Assembly: GCA_002311645.1 (NCBI GenBank)
Contig: DBYW01000057.1
Span: 1,019-24,495 of the forward strand
Direction of reading: 5' to 3'
Source of the DNA: Bacteroidales bacterium UBA1176
GTDB taxonomy: Bacteria > Bacteroidota > Bacteroidia > Bacteroidales > WCHB1-69
Length of the DNA: 23,477 bases
In this document: one piece after another, positions 1 through 6,312 of the stretch
Layout: each line of letters opens with the position of its first letter
Numbering within the stretch: the stretch's first letter is position 1
Made by a program: the position numbers and the translations under genes
Notes under the pieces: generated by a model
Database searches by the model: none
What the model was told of the DNA's origin: nothing
The model's input: the letters and a program-made list of their open reading frames with translations, nothing else

Positions 1-119
1 TTGGGGGTGCTGAACTCGATGGAAAGTTTGCTCATCGTGTTCTGCCGGATGGTAAAATTTTGAGCGTTTACGAAGAGAACGCTAATCAGTAAGGTGCTGA
101 ATAACAATGCTTTTTTCAT
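1..119 (-). CDS. N-terminal part of an exported protein (runs off the window)
   Basis: The first 39 codons of a minus-strand gene are visible, starting with ATG at 119. They encode a classical signal peptide: Met-Lys-Lys, a hydrophobic stretch (ALLFSTLLISVLFV) and a likely signal peptidase I site at NA-Q, followed by a beta-rich looking mature start (NFTIRQNTMSKLSIEF). There is no lipobox Cys, so the product should be periplasmic, in the outer membrane or secreted. A TAnnTTTG promoter box lies 26 bases upstream of the start. The remaining protein is outside the window, so the family cannot be told. The opening is compatible with a secreted peptidase or T9SS cargo, but that is only a guess. 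Confidence 0.75.
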   Translation of the reverse strand, partial: MKKALLFSTLLISVLFVNAQNFTIRQNTMSKLSIEFSTP

Positions 120-144
120 TTTACTATTTTTCCAAAAAGGGCGG

Positions 145-152
145 CAAAAATA
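145..152 (-). promoter_or_regulatory. Bacteroidetes -7 promoter box for the gene at 119
   Basis: On the minus strand this reads TATTTTTG, a full match to the Bacteroidetes -7 consensus TAnnTTTG, ending 25 bases before the ATG. I see no convincing -33 TTTG at the right distance. Confidence 0.55.
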
Positions 153-179
153 GCAAAAAACTGGAAAATCCGGGAAATT

Positions 180-317
180 GGTGCTGTCGTCCCTGTAGGC
201 GCAAACGGTTCGCCTACCGCGCAAATCGACCTCTCCCCCTTCGCCCCGGGCGTTTATTTCATCAAGGCCATGGCGGACGGGAATACAGTGGCGGTACAGA
301 AGGTGGTGAAACGGTAA
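180..317 (+). pseudogene. Remnant of a T9SS type A C-terminal sorting domain
   Basis: In the frame starting at 180 the DNA encodes about 45 residues ending in TAA at 315-317. They carry the hallmark end of a type IX secretion sorting domain: IDLSPFAPGVYFIKAM, then a DGNTVAVQKVVKR tail. Known domains of this type are about 70-80 residues and sit at the end of long secreted proteins. Here no start codon, signal peptide or passenger domain precedes it in frame, and the preceding DNA is the promoter of the divergent gene at 119. I infer the 3' scar of a deleted cargo gene. Positions 195-217 also form a small hairpin (GTAGGCG/CGCCTAC). Confidence 0.7.
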
Positions 318-365
318 AGACGAGAGACAACCAACAAGTTGCCATTAACATTTAACAATTTAGAT

Positions 366-397
366 TTATGGGCGTGGTCGTTTGGCTGCGCCCATAA
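366..397. terminator. Probable terminator hairpin at the 3' end of the ATPase gene
   Basis: TTATGGGCG (366-374) and CGCCCATAA (389-397) form a perfect 9-bp stem with a 14-nt loop, 11 bases downstream of the ATPase stop on the minus strand. The following minus-strand sequence is A/T rich but has no clean T run, so termination is likely rather than certain. Confidence 0.5.
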
Positions 398-407
398 TTC
401 GTTGCCA

Positions 408-1616
408 TCAATACAACATCCCAAACAAATACAACGGTATGCGGTTCTTATAGCCTATCTCTGTGTTGTCAACTGCAAGAAAACTCTGCGGTTCGTCTTT
501 TATCTGATCGAAGGTTTTGCTTGCGCCACCCACTTCAAAGAGATATTGCTTGTCCACCAAAAAATCCCCCTTTACAGGATAACATATTGGAAATAACTGC
601 AGCAATTGGTTCAAGAAAAATGTTTCACGGACAGTGCCGATTTCAATATTCGCCCCCAACGCATACATCAGGTTTGTATTGTTGAGGAAAATCTTCTTAG
701 GCCTTCCTAAAGATTTCAGATTCTTGGTGTTATCGGAAAGCAGCATCAGCAAGTCGGCGCGATGAAGGGCATTGAGCATCTTCATCCCTTGATTCCTATC
801 CGTGTCCAATTGTCCGTACAGGCTGCTCATCGTGGGCACCTGCGGAACGCTTTGCGCCAACACAATCAGCATCTTCTTGGTTTTTTCAATAGTGGAAAGA
901 GTAACATCATCTATCAGAGGATAATCACACTCCAGAATTTGGTTTACAATATGCTGAAGACGAATCTCATAGCCGGAACGGATATCTTTGTAGAAGGGAT
1001 AGTAACCCCGTTGCAAGTAAGCATTAAAATAAGGCTGGATACTCCCCAACTGTTCTTTTATGGCCATAGCAATTTGCACGTGCCGCTGTAAAATATCCGT
1101 CAAAGTATAAACTGAAAAAATCGCAACACCTTCAAACTGAAGGTATTCGCGAAAAGATAAACCCGACAGGTGATAGTCGATCAGACGTCGCGACAAATCT
1201 CCTTCTCCTGCTTCCAATTGGAGCATCGACGAACCAGTGAAGACTATATGCATATCAGGATATTCGTCGTAAATATTCTTCAGAACCGTCTGCCAATATG
1301 GGTAATAATGCACTTCATCCACAAAAAGAAAACGGCCTCCCTGTGCATAAAAGAAATCCGCCAACTCTTTCAGAGAATGAGACTTGAACCATAGATTGTC
1401 TAAAGAAACATATAAGGCATCATCCACATTTGGAAAAGACCGCAAAATATGCTGCAGTATCAGCGTGGTTTTCCCCACACCTTTCGAACCTTTTATTTCA
1501 ATCAAACGGTCCTCCCATTCAATTTGATCCATCAACGGTCGAATGTACTGAAGGTTGACCGTTGACAGGAAATTGTGGTAAGTTGTTATAATCGGCTGTA
1601 AATCTTGCTGTTCCAT
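408..1616 (-). CDS. AAA_14/DUF4143-type ATPase (402 aa)
   Basis: The protein has a Walker A P-loop at residues 43-50 (GSKGVGKT), a Walker B motif at about 96-101 (FLFVDE, followed by VHYY) and a sensor-like HIVFTGSS near 124-131. This is the pattern of the AAA_14 family (COG1373-like ATPases), whose C-terminal half is commonly a DUF4143 domain with a nuclease-like fold. The C-terminal third here (LFEVGGASKTFDQI, then LYLFGMLY) fits that ending. These ATPases are widespread and often scattered in Bacteroidetes genomes, and their cellular role is not settled. The ATG at 1616 is supported by a -7 box 22-29 bases upstream. It is monocistronic: AT-rich DNA lies upstream and a hairpin downstream. 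No residue is obviously missing. Confidence 0.85.
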   Translation of the reverse strand: MEQQDLQPIITTYHNFLSTVNLQYIRPLMDQIEWEDRLIEIKGSKGVGKTTLILQHILRSFPNVDDALYVSLDNLWFKSHSLKELADFFYAQGGRFLFVDEVHYYPYWQTVLKNIYDEYPDMHIVFTGSSMLQLEAGEGDLSRRLIDYHLSGLSFREYLQFEGVAIFSVYTLTDILQRHVQIAMAIKEQLGSIQPYFNAYLQRGYYPFYKDIRSGYEIRLQHIVNQILECDYPLIDDVTLSTIEKTKKMLIVLAQSVPQVPTMSSLYGQLDTDRNQGMKMLNALHRADLLMLLSDNTKNLKSLGRPKKIFLNNTNLMYALGANIEIGTVRETFFLNQLLQLFPICYPVKGDFLVDKQYLFEVGGASKTFDQIKDEPQSFLAVDNTEIGYKNRIPLYLFGMLY

Positions 1617-1862
1617 TAAAGATTGGTTTTAAGGCTGCAAAAATAAAAATATTTTCTAAAACGCAATCTTTTTATTATAAAAAAATATATATAAAAACTA
1701 AAACAACCATATTTTTAGTATTTCAAAACACTATATTGTTTTATACACAATAAGATTATTTTAAAATAATATCTTCAAACATTAAATTACAATCAATTTT
1801 AGTATATACAAACATTAAATAAAAATCCACATTGTTCTATGACAAGCTTCGCGTCCTTTTTG
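1617..1862. other. AT-rich intergenic spacer with repeats
   Basis: This spacer between two co-directional minus-strand genes is strikingly AT-rich compared with the genes on either side. It holds the promoter of the ATPase near 1638-1645, a near-palindrome at 1752-1775 centred on TATTTTAAAATA, and an exact 12-bp direct repeat (CAAACATTAAAT at 1776-1787 and 1809-1820, 33 bp apart). I see no gene. The repeats could be protein-binding sites or a weak terminator. Confidence 0.6.
1638..1645 (-). promoter_or_regulatory. -7 promoter box of the ATPase gene
   Basis: On the minus strand this reads TATTTTTG, matching TAnnTTTG, and lies 21 bases before the ATG at 1616, giving a short leader. Confidence 0.55.
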
Positions 1863-2621
1863 TTAATACTCAATCTCCACCTTGTCGCCGACACTCAAGG
1901 AGGCGAGGAGGGCCACGTCGCCCTGATACATGGAGATTTGTAGATGCTGTAAGGCGTTGTTTGTCAAAAACATGCCATCCGTCTTGGTGTATTCTGGAAA
2001 ATATTTCTCAATTTTCCACTCCGTTTTGGAATGGATGGTCATTTTGAAGGTGCCTCCCTGCACCGCATCGAGGAACTGGCCGGTGGGGATGTTGGTGATG
2101 GCGTTGAAGGCAGCATCAATGTAAACGATCTCACCCTCGATGGTGCGCTGCGACGCACTGTGGAAGAGCACTGCGCCCAAGGTCCGCTCGAATGCGGTGT
2201 ATGCTTCTGTGATTTCCTCCACACCGCCCTCGCGCACCGCTTGCGCAAGGCGCACCATGCCCGCAATGGTGGTGCCAAAGCCCTCCTTCAGCCGCCGTCC
2301 CTGCAAGGGCCCTGTTTTTCCGAACATCAGAAAGAAGACACCATTGTCCTGCCCTATGAAACAGTGTCCGTCGTGTTCCAGGAGGACAGGCGCGGCCGTG
2401 GCCGTGTGGGACGTGTTGGTGAGCATAAGATGTACCGACCCGTCAGGAAAACCACGGTAGCTGTTTTGCATGACAAACGCTGACTGCGCCACGTTGAAGA
2501 AGTCAATGTGGTGGGAAATGTCGATGACATGCGCGTCGGGAATGTCCGTGAGAATTTGTCCCTTGAGCATGGCCACGTAGGGGTCGCGCAAACGCCAGTC
2601 GCTGATGAGGGTTATAATCAT
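1863..2621 (-). CDS. SAM hydroxide adenosyltransferase family protein (252 aa)
   Basis: The protein resembles the DUF62/COG1912 family, which hydrolyses S-adenosylmethionine to adenosine and methionine using a water-derived hydroxide and is related to fluorinases and chlorinases. Visible hallmarks are the N-terminal LISDWRLRDPYVAMLKG (family form TDFG...D.YV..mKG), DIPDAHVIDISHHI (residues 27-40), a VHLML strand, and FIGQDNGVF near residues 88-96, equivalent to the conserved PDNG loop. The first motif has SDW where most relatives have TDFG. Length matches the family (about 250-280). The ATG at 2621 begins directly with the conserved strand. It follows purN with a 58-bp gap on the same strand and is probably the last gene of that operon. 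The physiological role of this family is not established. Confidence 0.85.
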   Translation of the reverse strand: MIITLISDWRLRDPYVAMLKGQILTDIPDAHVIDISHHIDFFNVAQSAFVMQNSYRGFPDGSVHLMLTNTSHTATAAPVLLEHDGHCFIGQDNGVFFLMFGKTGPLQGRRLKEGFGTTIAGMVRLAQAVREGGVEEITEAYTAFERTLGAVLFHSASQRTIEGEIVYIDAAFNAITNIPTGQFLDAVQGGTFKMTIHSKTEWKIEKYFPEYTKTDGMFLTNNALQHLQISMYQGDVALLASLSVGDKVEIEY

Positions 2622-2679
2622 AGTAAGGTATTGGGGGCTTGTATTTTATAGACTAAGAGGAACCATGGGGTTCGAAAGT

Positions 2680-3252
2680 TCATTGTCCGGTTTGAATTAC
2701 CTTGTTGATGGTTTCGGGGTAGTGTTGGTGTTCCAGTCGATGGATATGGGCTTCGATTTCATCAAGGGTTTCGGTGCCGTCGCTGTGGAAGGCGAACTGG
2801 TCGATAATCTTCCCTGTGTCGACACCTTCGTCAACAAAGTGGACAGTGATGCCGAACACGCGCACACCGTGGTTGAAAGCATCCTCAATGCCGTGAGCGC
2901 CGGGGAAGGAGGGCAGCAGGGCGGGATGAAGGTTGATGATGCGCATGGGATAGTGGGTGAGGAGCACCTCGCCGATGTAGCGCATGTAACCGGCCAGGAC
3001 GATATAGTCCACGTCGCGGTTCTGCAGCTCGTGCAGGATGGCGGTCTCGTAGGCGCTCTTGTCGGCGTACTCCTTGGCGCAGAAAGTGAACGCGTCAATA
3101 CCATTGGCATTGGCGCGTTCCACTGCTTTGCAATTCGGCTTGTCGGAGACCAACAGGGCGATTTCCGCCTGGAGCGTCCCCTCCTTTACGGCTTCGATGA
3201 TGGCCTGGAAATTAGAGCCGAAGCCGGAAGCGAAAACTGCGATTTTTTTCAT
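2680..3252 (-). CDS. purN: Phosphoribosylglycinamide formyltransferase
   Basis: This enzyme transfers the formyl group of 10-formyl-tetrahydrofolate to glycinamide ribonucleotide, the third step of purine synthesis in the cytoplasm. At 190 residues it is the usual bacterial PurN length. It starts with KKIAVFASGFGSNFQAI, the phosphate-binding start of the family, and contains IINLHPALLPSFPG, which carries the catalytic Asn and His (N-x-H), then VHFVDEGVDTGKII, where the catalytic Asp lies in DTG. The ATG at 3252 is the only sensible start, six bases after the stop of the upstream Cys-rich lipoprotein gene, so the two are very likely co-transcribed. No purM or purD is nearby, which is common in Bacteroidetes. 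Confidence 0.95.
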   Translation of the reverse strand: MKKIAVFASGFGSNFQAIIEAVKEGTLQAEIALLVSDKPNCKAVERANANGIDAFTFCAKEYADKSAYETAILHELQNRDVDYIVLAGYMRYIGEVLLTHYPMRIINLHPALLPSFPGAHGIEDAFNHGVRVFGITVHFVDEGVDTGKIIDQFAFHSDGTETLDEIEAHIHRLEHQHYPETINKVIQTGQ

Positions 3253-3258
3253 AGAAGA

Positions 3259-3726
3259 CTACTTGCCTTTACATTCACCCTCTTTCGGGCATTTACCGTC
3301 CTTCTTGCACTCGCCTTTGCCTTCTTTGCAACATTTGCCCTCTTTTGGACCCTCTTTGCAACAAGGTTTCTTGCAACAGGGACAAAGGTCGAAAGCGGCC
3401 TTCTTCTCCTCGGTGGTGAGATTATCCCACTTGCTCATCTGTTCCTCGAACTTGGCTTTTTGGGCTTCTCTTTCGGCTTGTTCAGCTTTCTGCTTGTCGT
3501 AGCAAGCCTTGCGCTCGTTGAGGAGTTCCACCTTGCGGTCTTCGGTCAGGTTTTCCCAGTTGGCCCAATCCTCCATGGCCTTTTGCTTTTTTTCGCAACA
3601 AGGGGACTTCTCTTTCTGGCACTCTGTTTGTGCTTGGCATTCTGGCTGGGGCTGTTCTTTGGGTTGGTTGTTGCAAGCGGCTAAAACCAAACAGCATGCA
3701 GCTGCCAAAATCATAAGTTTCTTCAT
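3259..3726 (-). CDS. Cysteine-rich Lys/Glu-rich lipoprotein (155 aa)
   Basis: Starting at ATG 3726 the product has a lipoprotein signal ending in LVLAAC (Cys18). An upstream in-frame extension to 3771 is unlikely because it would cover the promoter. The mature part is very hydrophilic and has 16 Cys including the lipidated one, many paired: SPCCEKK, LCPCCKKPCCKEG, GKCCKEG, and single Cys in Gly/Lys/Glu repeats to the end. A motif repeats: WENLTEDRK and WDNLTTEEK, each followed by a Cys-bearing helix-like segment, so an ancestral duplication is plausible. I know no family name. Dense CC pairs suggest metal binding, heavy disulfide bonding or redox buffering in the periplasm or at the outer membrane. 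It precedes purN by 6 bp. Confidence 0.8.
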   Translation of the reverse strand: MKKLMILAAACCLVLAACNNQPKEQPQPECQAQTECQKEKSPCCEKKQKAMEDWANWENLTEDRKVELLNERKACYDKQKAEQAEREAQKAKFEEQMSKWDNLTTEEKKAAFDLCPCCKKPCCKEGPKEGKCCKEGKGECKKDGKCPKEGECKGK

Positions 3727-3760
3727 TTTCTTAAATTTTAGTTGATAAAAATAGGAGCGG

Positions 3761-3768
3761 CAAAGATA
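3761..3768 (-). promoter_or_regulatory. -7 promoter box for the lipoprotein-purN operon
   Basis: On the minus strand this reads TATCTTTG, matching TAnnTTTG, 34 bases upstream of the ATG at 3726. It supports 3726 as the start, since the longer reading frame to 3771 would begin inside the promoter. Confidence 0.55.
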
Positions 3769-3777
3769 CAAAATTGC

Positions 3778-3785
3778 TATTTTTG
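3778..3785 (+). promoter_or_regulatory. -7 promoter box for the S9 peptidase gene
   Basis: TATTTTTG matches TAnnTTTG and ends 25 bases before the ATG at 3811. It is back to back with the divergent box at 3761-3768, so the two transcripts share an intergenic region of only 84 bp. Confidence 0.55.
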
Positions 3786-3810
3786 CAGCCTTGTAAAAAA
3801 TAATCTTTTT

Positions 3811-5907
3811 ATGAAAAAAATTTTGTTCGTAACCCTTATCGCCACCATGTTGTTCAACAGTTGTGCAAAAAAGTCCAAAGAAGACAACAACACCTTGATT
3901 TCCAAAGATAACCGTGAAGTTCCCGACTTTAGCAAGGGAGTGATGGACGAGAAAATACTCTGGTATTTGGGCCGTCTTTCCGACGTGCAGGTCTCGCCCG
4001 ACGGCAAGACGCTATTGTACAGTGTCAAGTATTATGACTACAAAGCCAACACAGGCAACGCCGAGTTATACACCATGCCGGTGGAGGGTGGCGAACCCAC
4101 GCGCGTAACCTCCACCCCCAACGACGAGATGCAGCCCGTCTGGCGTCCCGACGGCAAGAAAATCGCCTATCTCTACAGCGATGACAAGGGCACCCAGATT
4201 TGGGAGTGTGACCCCGACGGCTCCCACGCCAAACAAATCACCCATGTGGAGGGCGACATCAACAGCTTCAGCTACGCACCCGACATGAAGCACATCAGCT
4301 ACGCCATGAACGTGCAGATCGACCCTACCATCGAGCAACGATACCCCGACCTGCCCAAGGCCAACGCCATGATCTACGACGACCTCATGTACCGCCACTG
4401 GAACTACTGGGCCGACGGCACCTACAGCCACCTCTTCATCGCAGACTATCCCTCCTGTGACAACGCCACCGACCTGTTAGAGGGTCAGAAGTTCCATTGT
4501 CCCACGCCTCCGTTCGGCGGTGCCGAGGAGTTTGTCTGGAGCCCCGATGGCAAGAGCATCGCCTATTGCTGCAAGAAACTCTCCGGCAAGGCTTTCGCCG
4601 AGAGCACCAACACGGACGTCTATCTCTACAATCTCGCTGACAAGTCCACACGCAACCTCTCCGAGGGCAACATGGGCTACGACATGGCTCCCGTGTTCTC
4701 CCCAGACGGCAAGAAACTCGTCTGGTGGAGCATGGAAACAGACGGCTTCGAGTCCGACAAGCACCGCATGGCCCTTTGCGACCTCAGCACGGGCAAGTGG
4801 GAGGACTGCACCGCCGAGTTCGACCAGAACGCCACCAACTTCGCCTGGAGCGAAGACGGCAAGAAAATCTATTTCACCAGCGACAAGGAGGGCACCATCC
4901 AGGTTTACGGCTACGACCTTGCTGCCCGCACCTTCGAGCAAATCACTGATGGAGACTATGACTACACCTCCATCCAGGTCACCGGCAACCAGATCATCAC
5001 CACACGCACCACGCACGCTTATCCTGCCGAAATCTATGGCATTAACTTGAAAAACAAGGAGGTCAAGCAGTTGAGTTTCATCAACAAGGATGTGCTTGAC
5101 AAAGTCACGTTGGGCAAGACCATCAAGAAGTGGGTGGAGACCACCGACGGCAAGCAGATGTTAGTGTGGGTGATCCTTCCGCCGAACTTCGACTCCACCA
5201 AAACCTACCCGACGCTACTCTATTGCGAGGGCGGTCCGCAGTCCCCCGTCAGCCAATTCTACTCCTATCGTTGGAACTTCCAGATGATGGCGGCGCACGA
5301 TTATATTATTGTGGCCCCCAACCGCCGTGGCCTGCCCGGCTTCGGCCAGAAGTGGAACGACGACATCAGCAAAGACTACGGCGGTCAGTGCATGAAGGAC
5401 TACCTCTCCGCCATTGACGCGCTTGCCAAGGAACCTTACGTGGATGAGAACAGGCTCGGCTGTATCGGAGCCAGCTTTGGCGGATTCTCCGTCTATTGGC
5501 TCGCCGGCCACCACGACAAGCGCTTCAAATGCTTCATTGCCCACTGTGGCATGTTCAACTTCGAGAGTTGGTACGGCACCACAGAGGAGCTCTTCTTCGC
5601 CAACCATGACATCGAGGGCAACTATTGGCAGAAGCCCACGCCCAAGAGCTACGACTTCTCACCGCACCATTTCGTGGGCAACTGGGACACCCCGATTCTC
5701 GTGATCCATGGCGGCAACGACTTCCGCATCCCCTATACCGAAGGCATGCAGGCTTACGATATCGCCCAGATGAAGGGAATCCCCAGCCGCTTCCTCTTCT
5801 TCCCTGACGAATGCCATTTCGTCACCAAACCGCAGAACGCCATGCTCTGGCAGCGCGAGTTCTTCCGCTGGCTCGACCAATGGCTGAAAGATCCGCAAGT
5901 GCAGTAA
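3811..5907 (+). CDS. S9-family prolyl-oligopeptidase/DPP-type lipoprotein (698 aa)
   Basis: This is a serine peptidase that probably cleaves short peptides at the cell envelope, feeding amino acid and dipeptide uptake. The ATG at 3811 (MKKILF) gives a lipoprotein signal ending in LFNSC; the in-frame ATG at 3742 lies before the promoter and is rejected. The N-terminal part is a beta-propeller with PD40/TolB-like blades (QVSPDGKTLLYS, VWRPDGKKIAYL, VWSPDGKSIAYC, VFSPDGKKLVWW, AWSEDGKKIYFT). The C-terminal alpha/beta hydrolase has the nucleophile elbow GASFGG (Ser555), Asp637 in GGNDFR and His669 in DECHFV, a complete triad. Overall it resembles DPP5/acylaminoacyl-peptidase-like enzymes of Bacteroidales. 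Exact specificity cannot be read from sequence. It stands alone. Confidence 0.92.
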   Translation: MKKILFVTLIATMLFNSCAKKSKEDNNTLISKDNREVPDFSKGVMDEKILWYLGRLSDVQVSPDGKTLLYSVKYYDYKANTGNAELYTMPVEGGEPTRVTSTPNDEMQPVWRPDGKKIAYLYSDDKGTQIWECDPDGSHAKQITHVEGDINSFSYAPDMKHISYAMNVQIDPTIEQRYPDLPKANAMIYDDLMYRHWNYWADGTYSHLFIADYPSCDNATDLLEGQKFHCPTPPFGGAEEFVWSPDGKSIAYCCKKLSGKAFAESTNTDVYLYNLADKSTRNLSEGNMGYDMAPVFSPDGKKLVWWSMETDGFESDKHRMALCDLSTGKWEDCTAEFDQNATNFAWSEDGKKIYFTSDKEGTIQVYGYDLAARTFEQITDGDYDYTSIQVTGNQIITTRTTHAYPAEIYGINLKNKEVKQLSFINKDVLDKVTLGKTIKKWVETTDGKQMLVWVILPPNFDSTKTYPTLLYCEGGPQSPVSQFYSYRWNFQMMAAHDYIIVAPNRRGLPGFGQKWNDDISKDYGGQCMKDYLSAIDALAKEPYVDENRLGCIGASFGGFSVYWLAGHHDKRFKCFIAHCGMFNFESWYGTTEELFFANHDIEGNYWQKPTPKSYDFSPHHFVGNWDTPILVIHGGNDFRIPYTEGMQAYDIAQMKGIPSRFLFFPDECHFVTKPQNAMLWQREFFRWLDQWLKDPQVQ

Positions 5908-5933
5908 CCATCCTATAGCACACACACTCCTTG

Positions 5934-6023
5934 GGGGTGACCAATAATCGAGGCAAGTCCTTGGAAAATGCCTGTCAAAGAGCTTTTCAAAAGGAATAAC
6001 CATGCACGATTTTTGGTCACCCC
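5934..6023. repeat. 90-bp structure with 17-bp inverted ends
   Basis: GGGGTGACCAATAATCG at 5934-5950 pairs with CGATTTTTGGTCACCCC at 6007-6023 in 16 of 17 positions, with a 56-base interior. The interior contains AGGCA...TGCCT (5951-5973) and CTTTTCAAAAG, so the whole could fold into a branched RNA. It follows the peptidase stop by 26 bases. It may be an elaborate terminator or a small non-coding inverted-repeat element; there is no strong T run after the stem and no clear target duplication. Confidence 0.6.
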
Positions 6024-6211
6024 TTTGTTTGTCTGACGGAAGGGACACATCTTATAAATTGTAAAAAAATATCAGAAAACCAGCGCTCTAAAACCATGGA
6101 GAAATAGGGTTTTATGATATATTAACTTTTTTTAACTTACACAACTATTTGATTTTATTTCTATATATTTTTTAATAAAGAGAAAGAAGTCTTTTTGTAT
6201 GTGATTTTTTA

Positions 6212-6219
6212 TATTTTTG
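6212..6219 (+). promoter_or_regulatory. -7 promoter box of the giant surface protein gene
   Basis: TATTTTTG matches TAnnTTTG. The expected start of transcription near 6225 would give a leader of about 88 nt, unusually long for this window. Confidence 0.5.
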
Positions 6220-6312
6220 CCGCCGAACTTCCCTTATGGGATTTTTACATTTTAGTTAATGTTTTTTTATTGAATATCACATATTTATACAGTTAATTCA
6301 ACCACAGTATAC

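Larger units (their letters stand above)
5908..6312. other. 405-bp intergenic region before the giant surface protein
   Basis: No gene is seen. The first part contains a long imperfect inverted repeat (5934-6023, listed separately). The rest is AT-rich and holds a promoter box at 6212-6219, leaving a leader of about 85-90 nt before the ATG at 6313. A minus-strand frame across 5659-6048 has no support. Confidence 0.6.

Noticed and set aside
107..355. 82-codon plus-strand ORF at the window start
   Set aside because: It is out of frame with the T9SS tail, is Arg/Gly-rich and has no signal; the real coding trace here is the frame starting at 180.
2605..3684. 359-codon plus-strand frame
   Set aside because: It lies antisense to purN and the Cys-rich lipoprotein, both of which have clear family motifs or signals; its composition is low-complexity Leu/Phe/Val typical of an antisense shadow.
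5659..6048. 129-codon minus-strand ORF at the end of the peptidase gene
   Set aside because: It is mostly antisense to the peptidase; the extra part merely translates the inverted-repeat structure.
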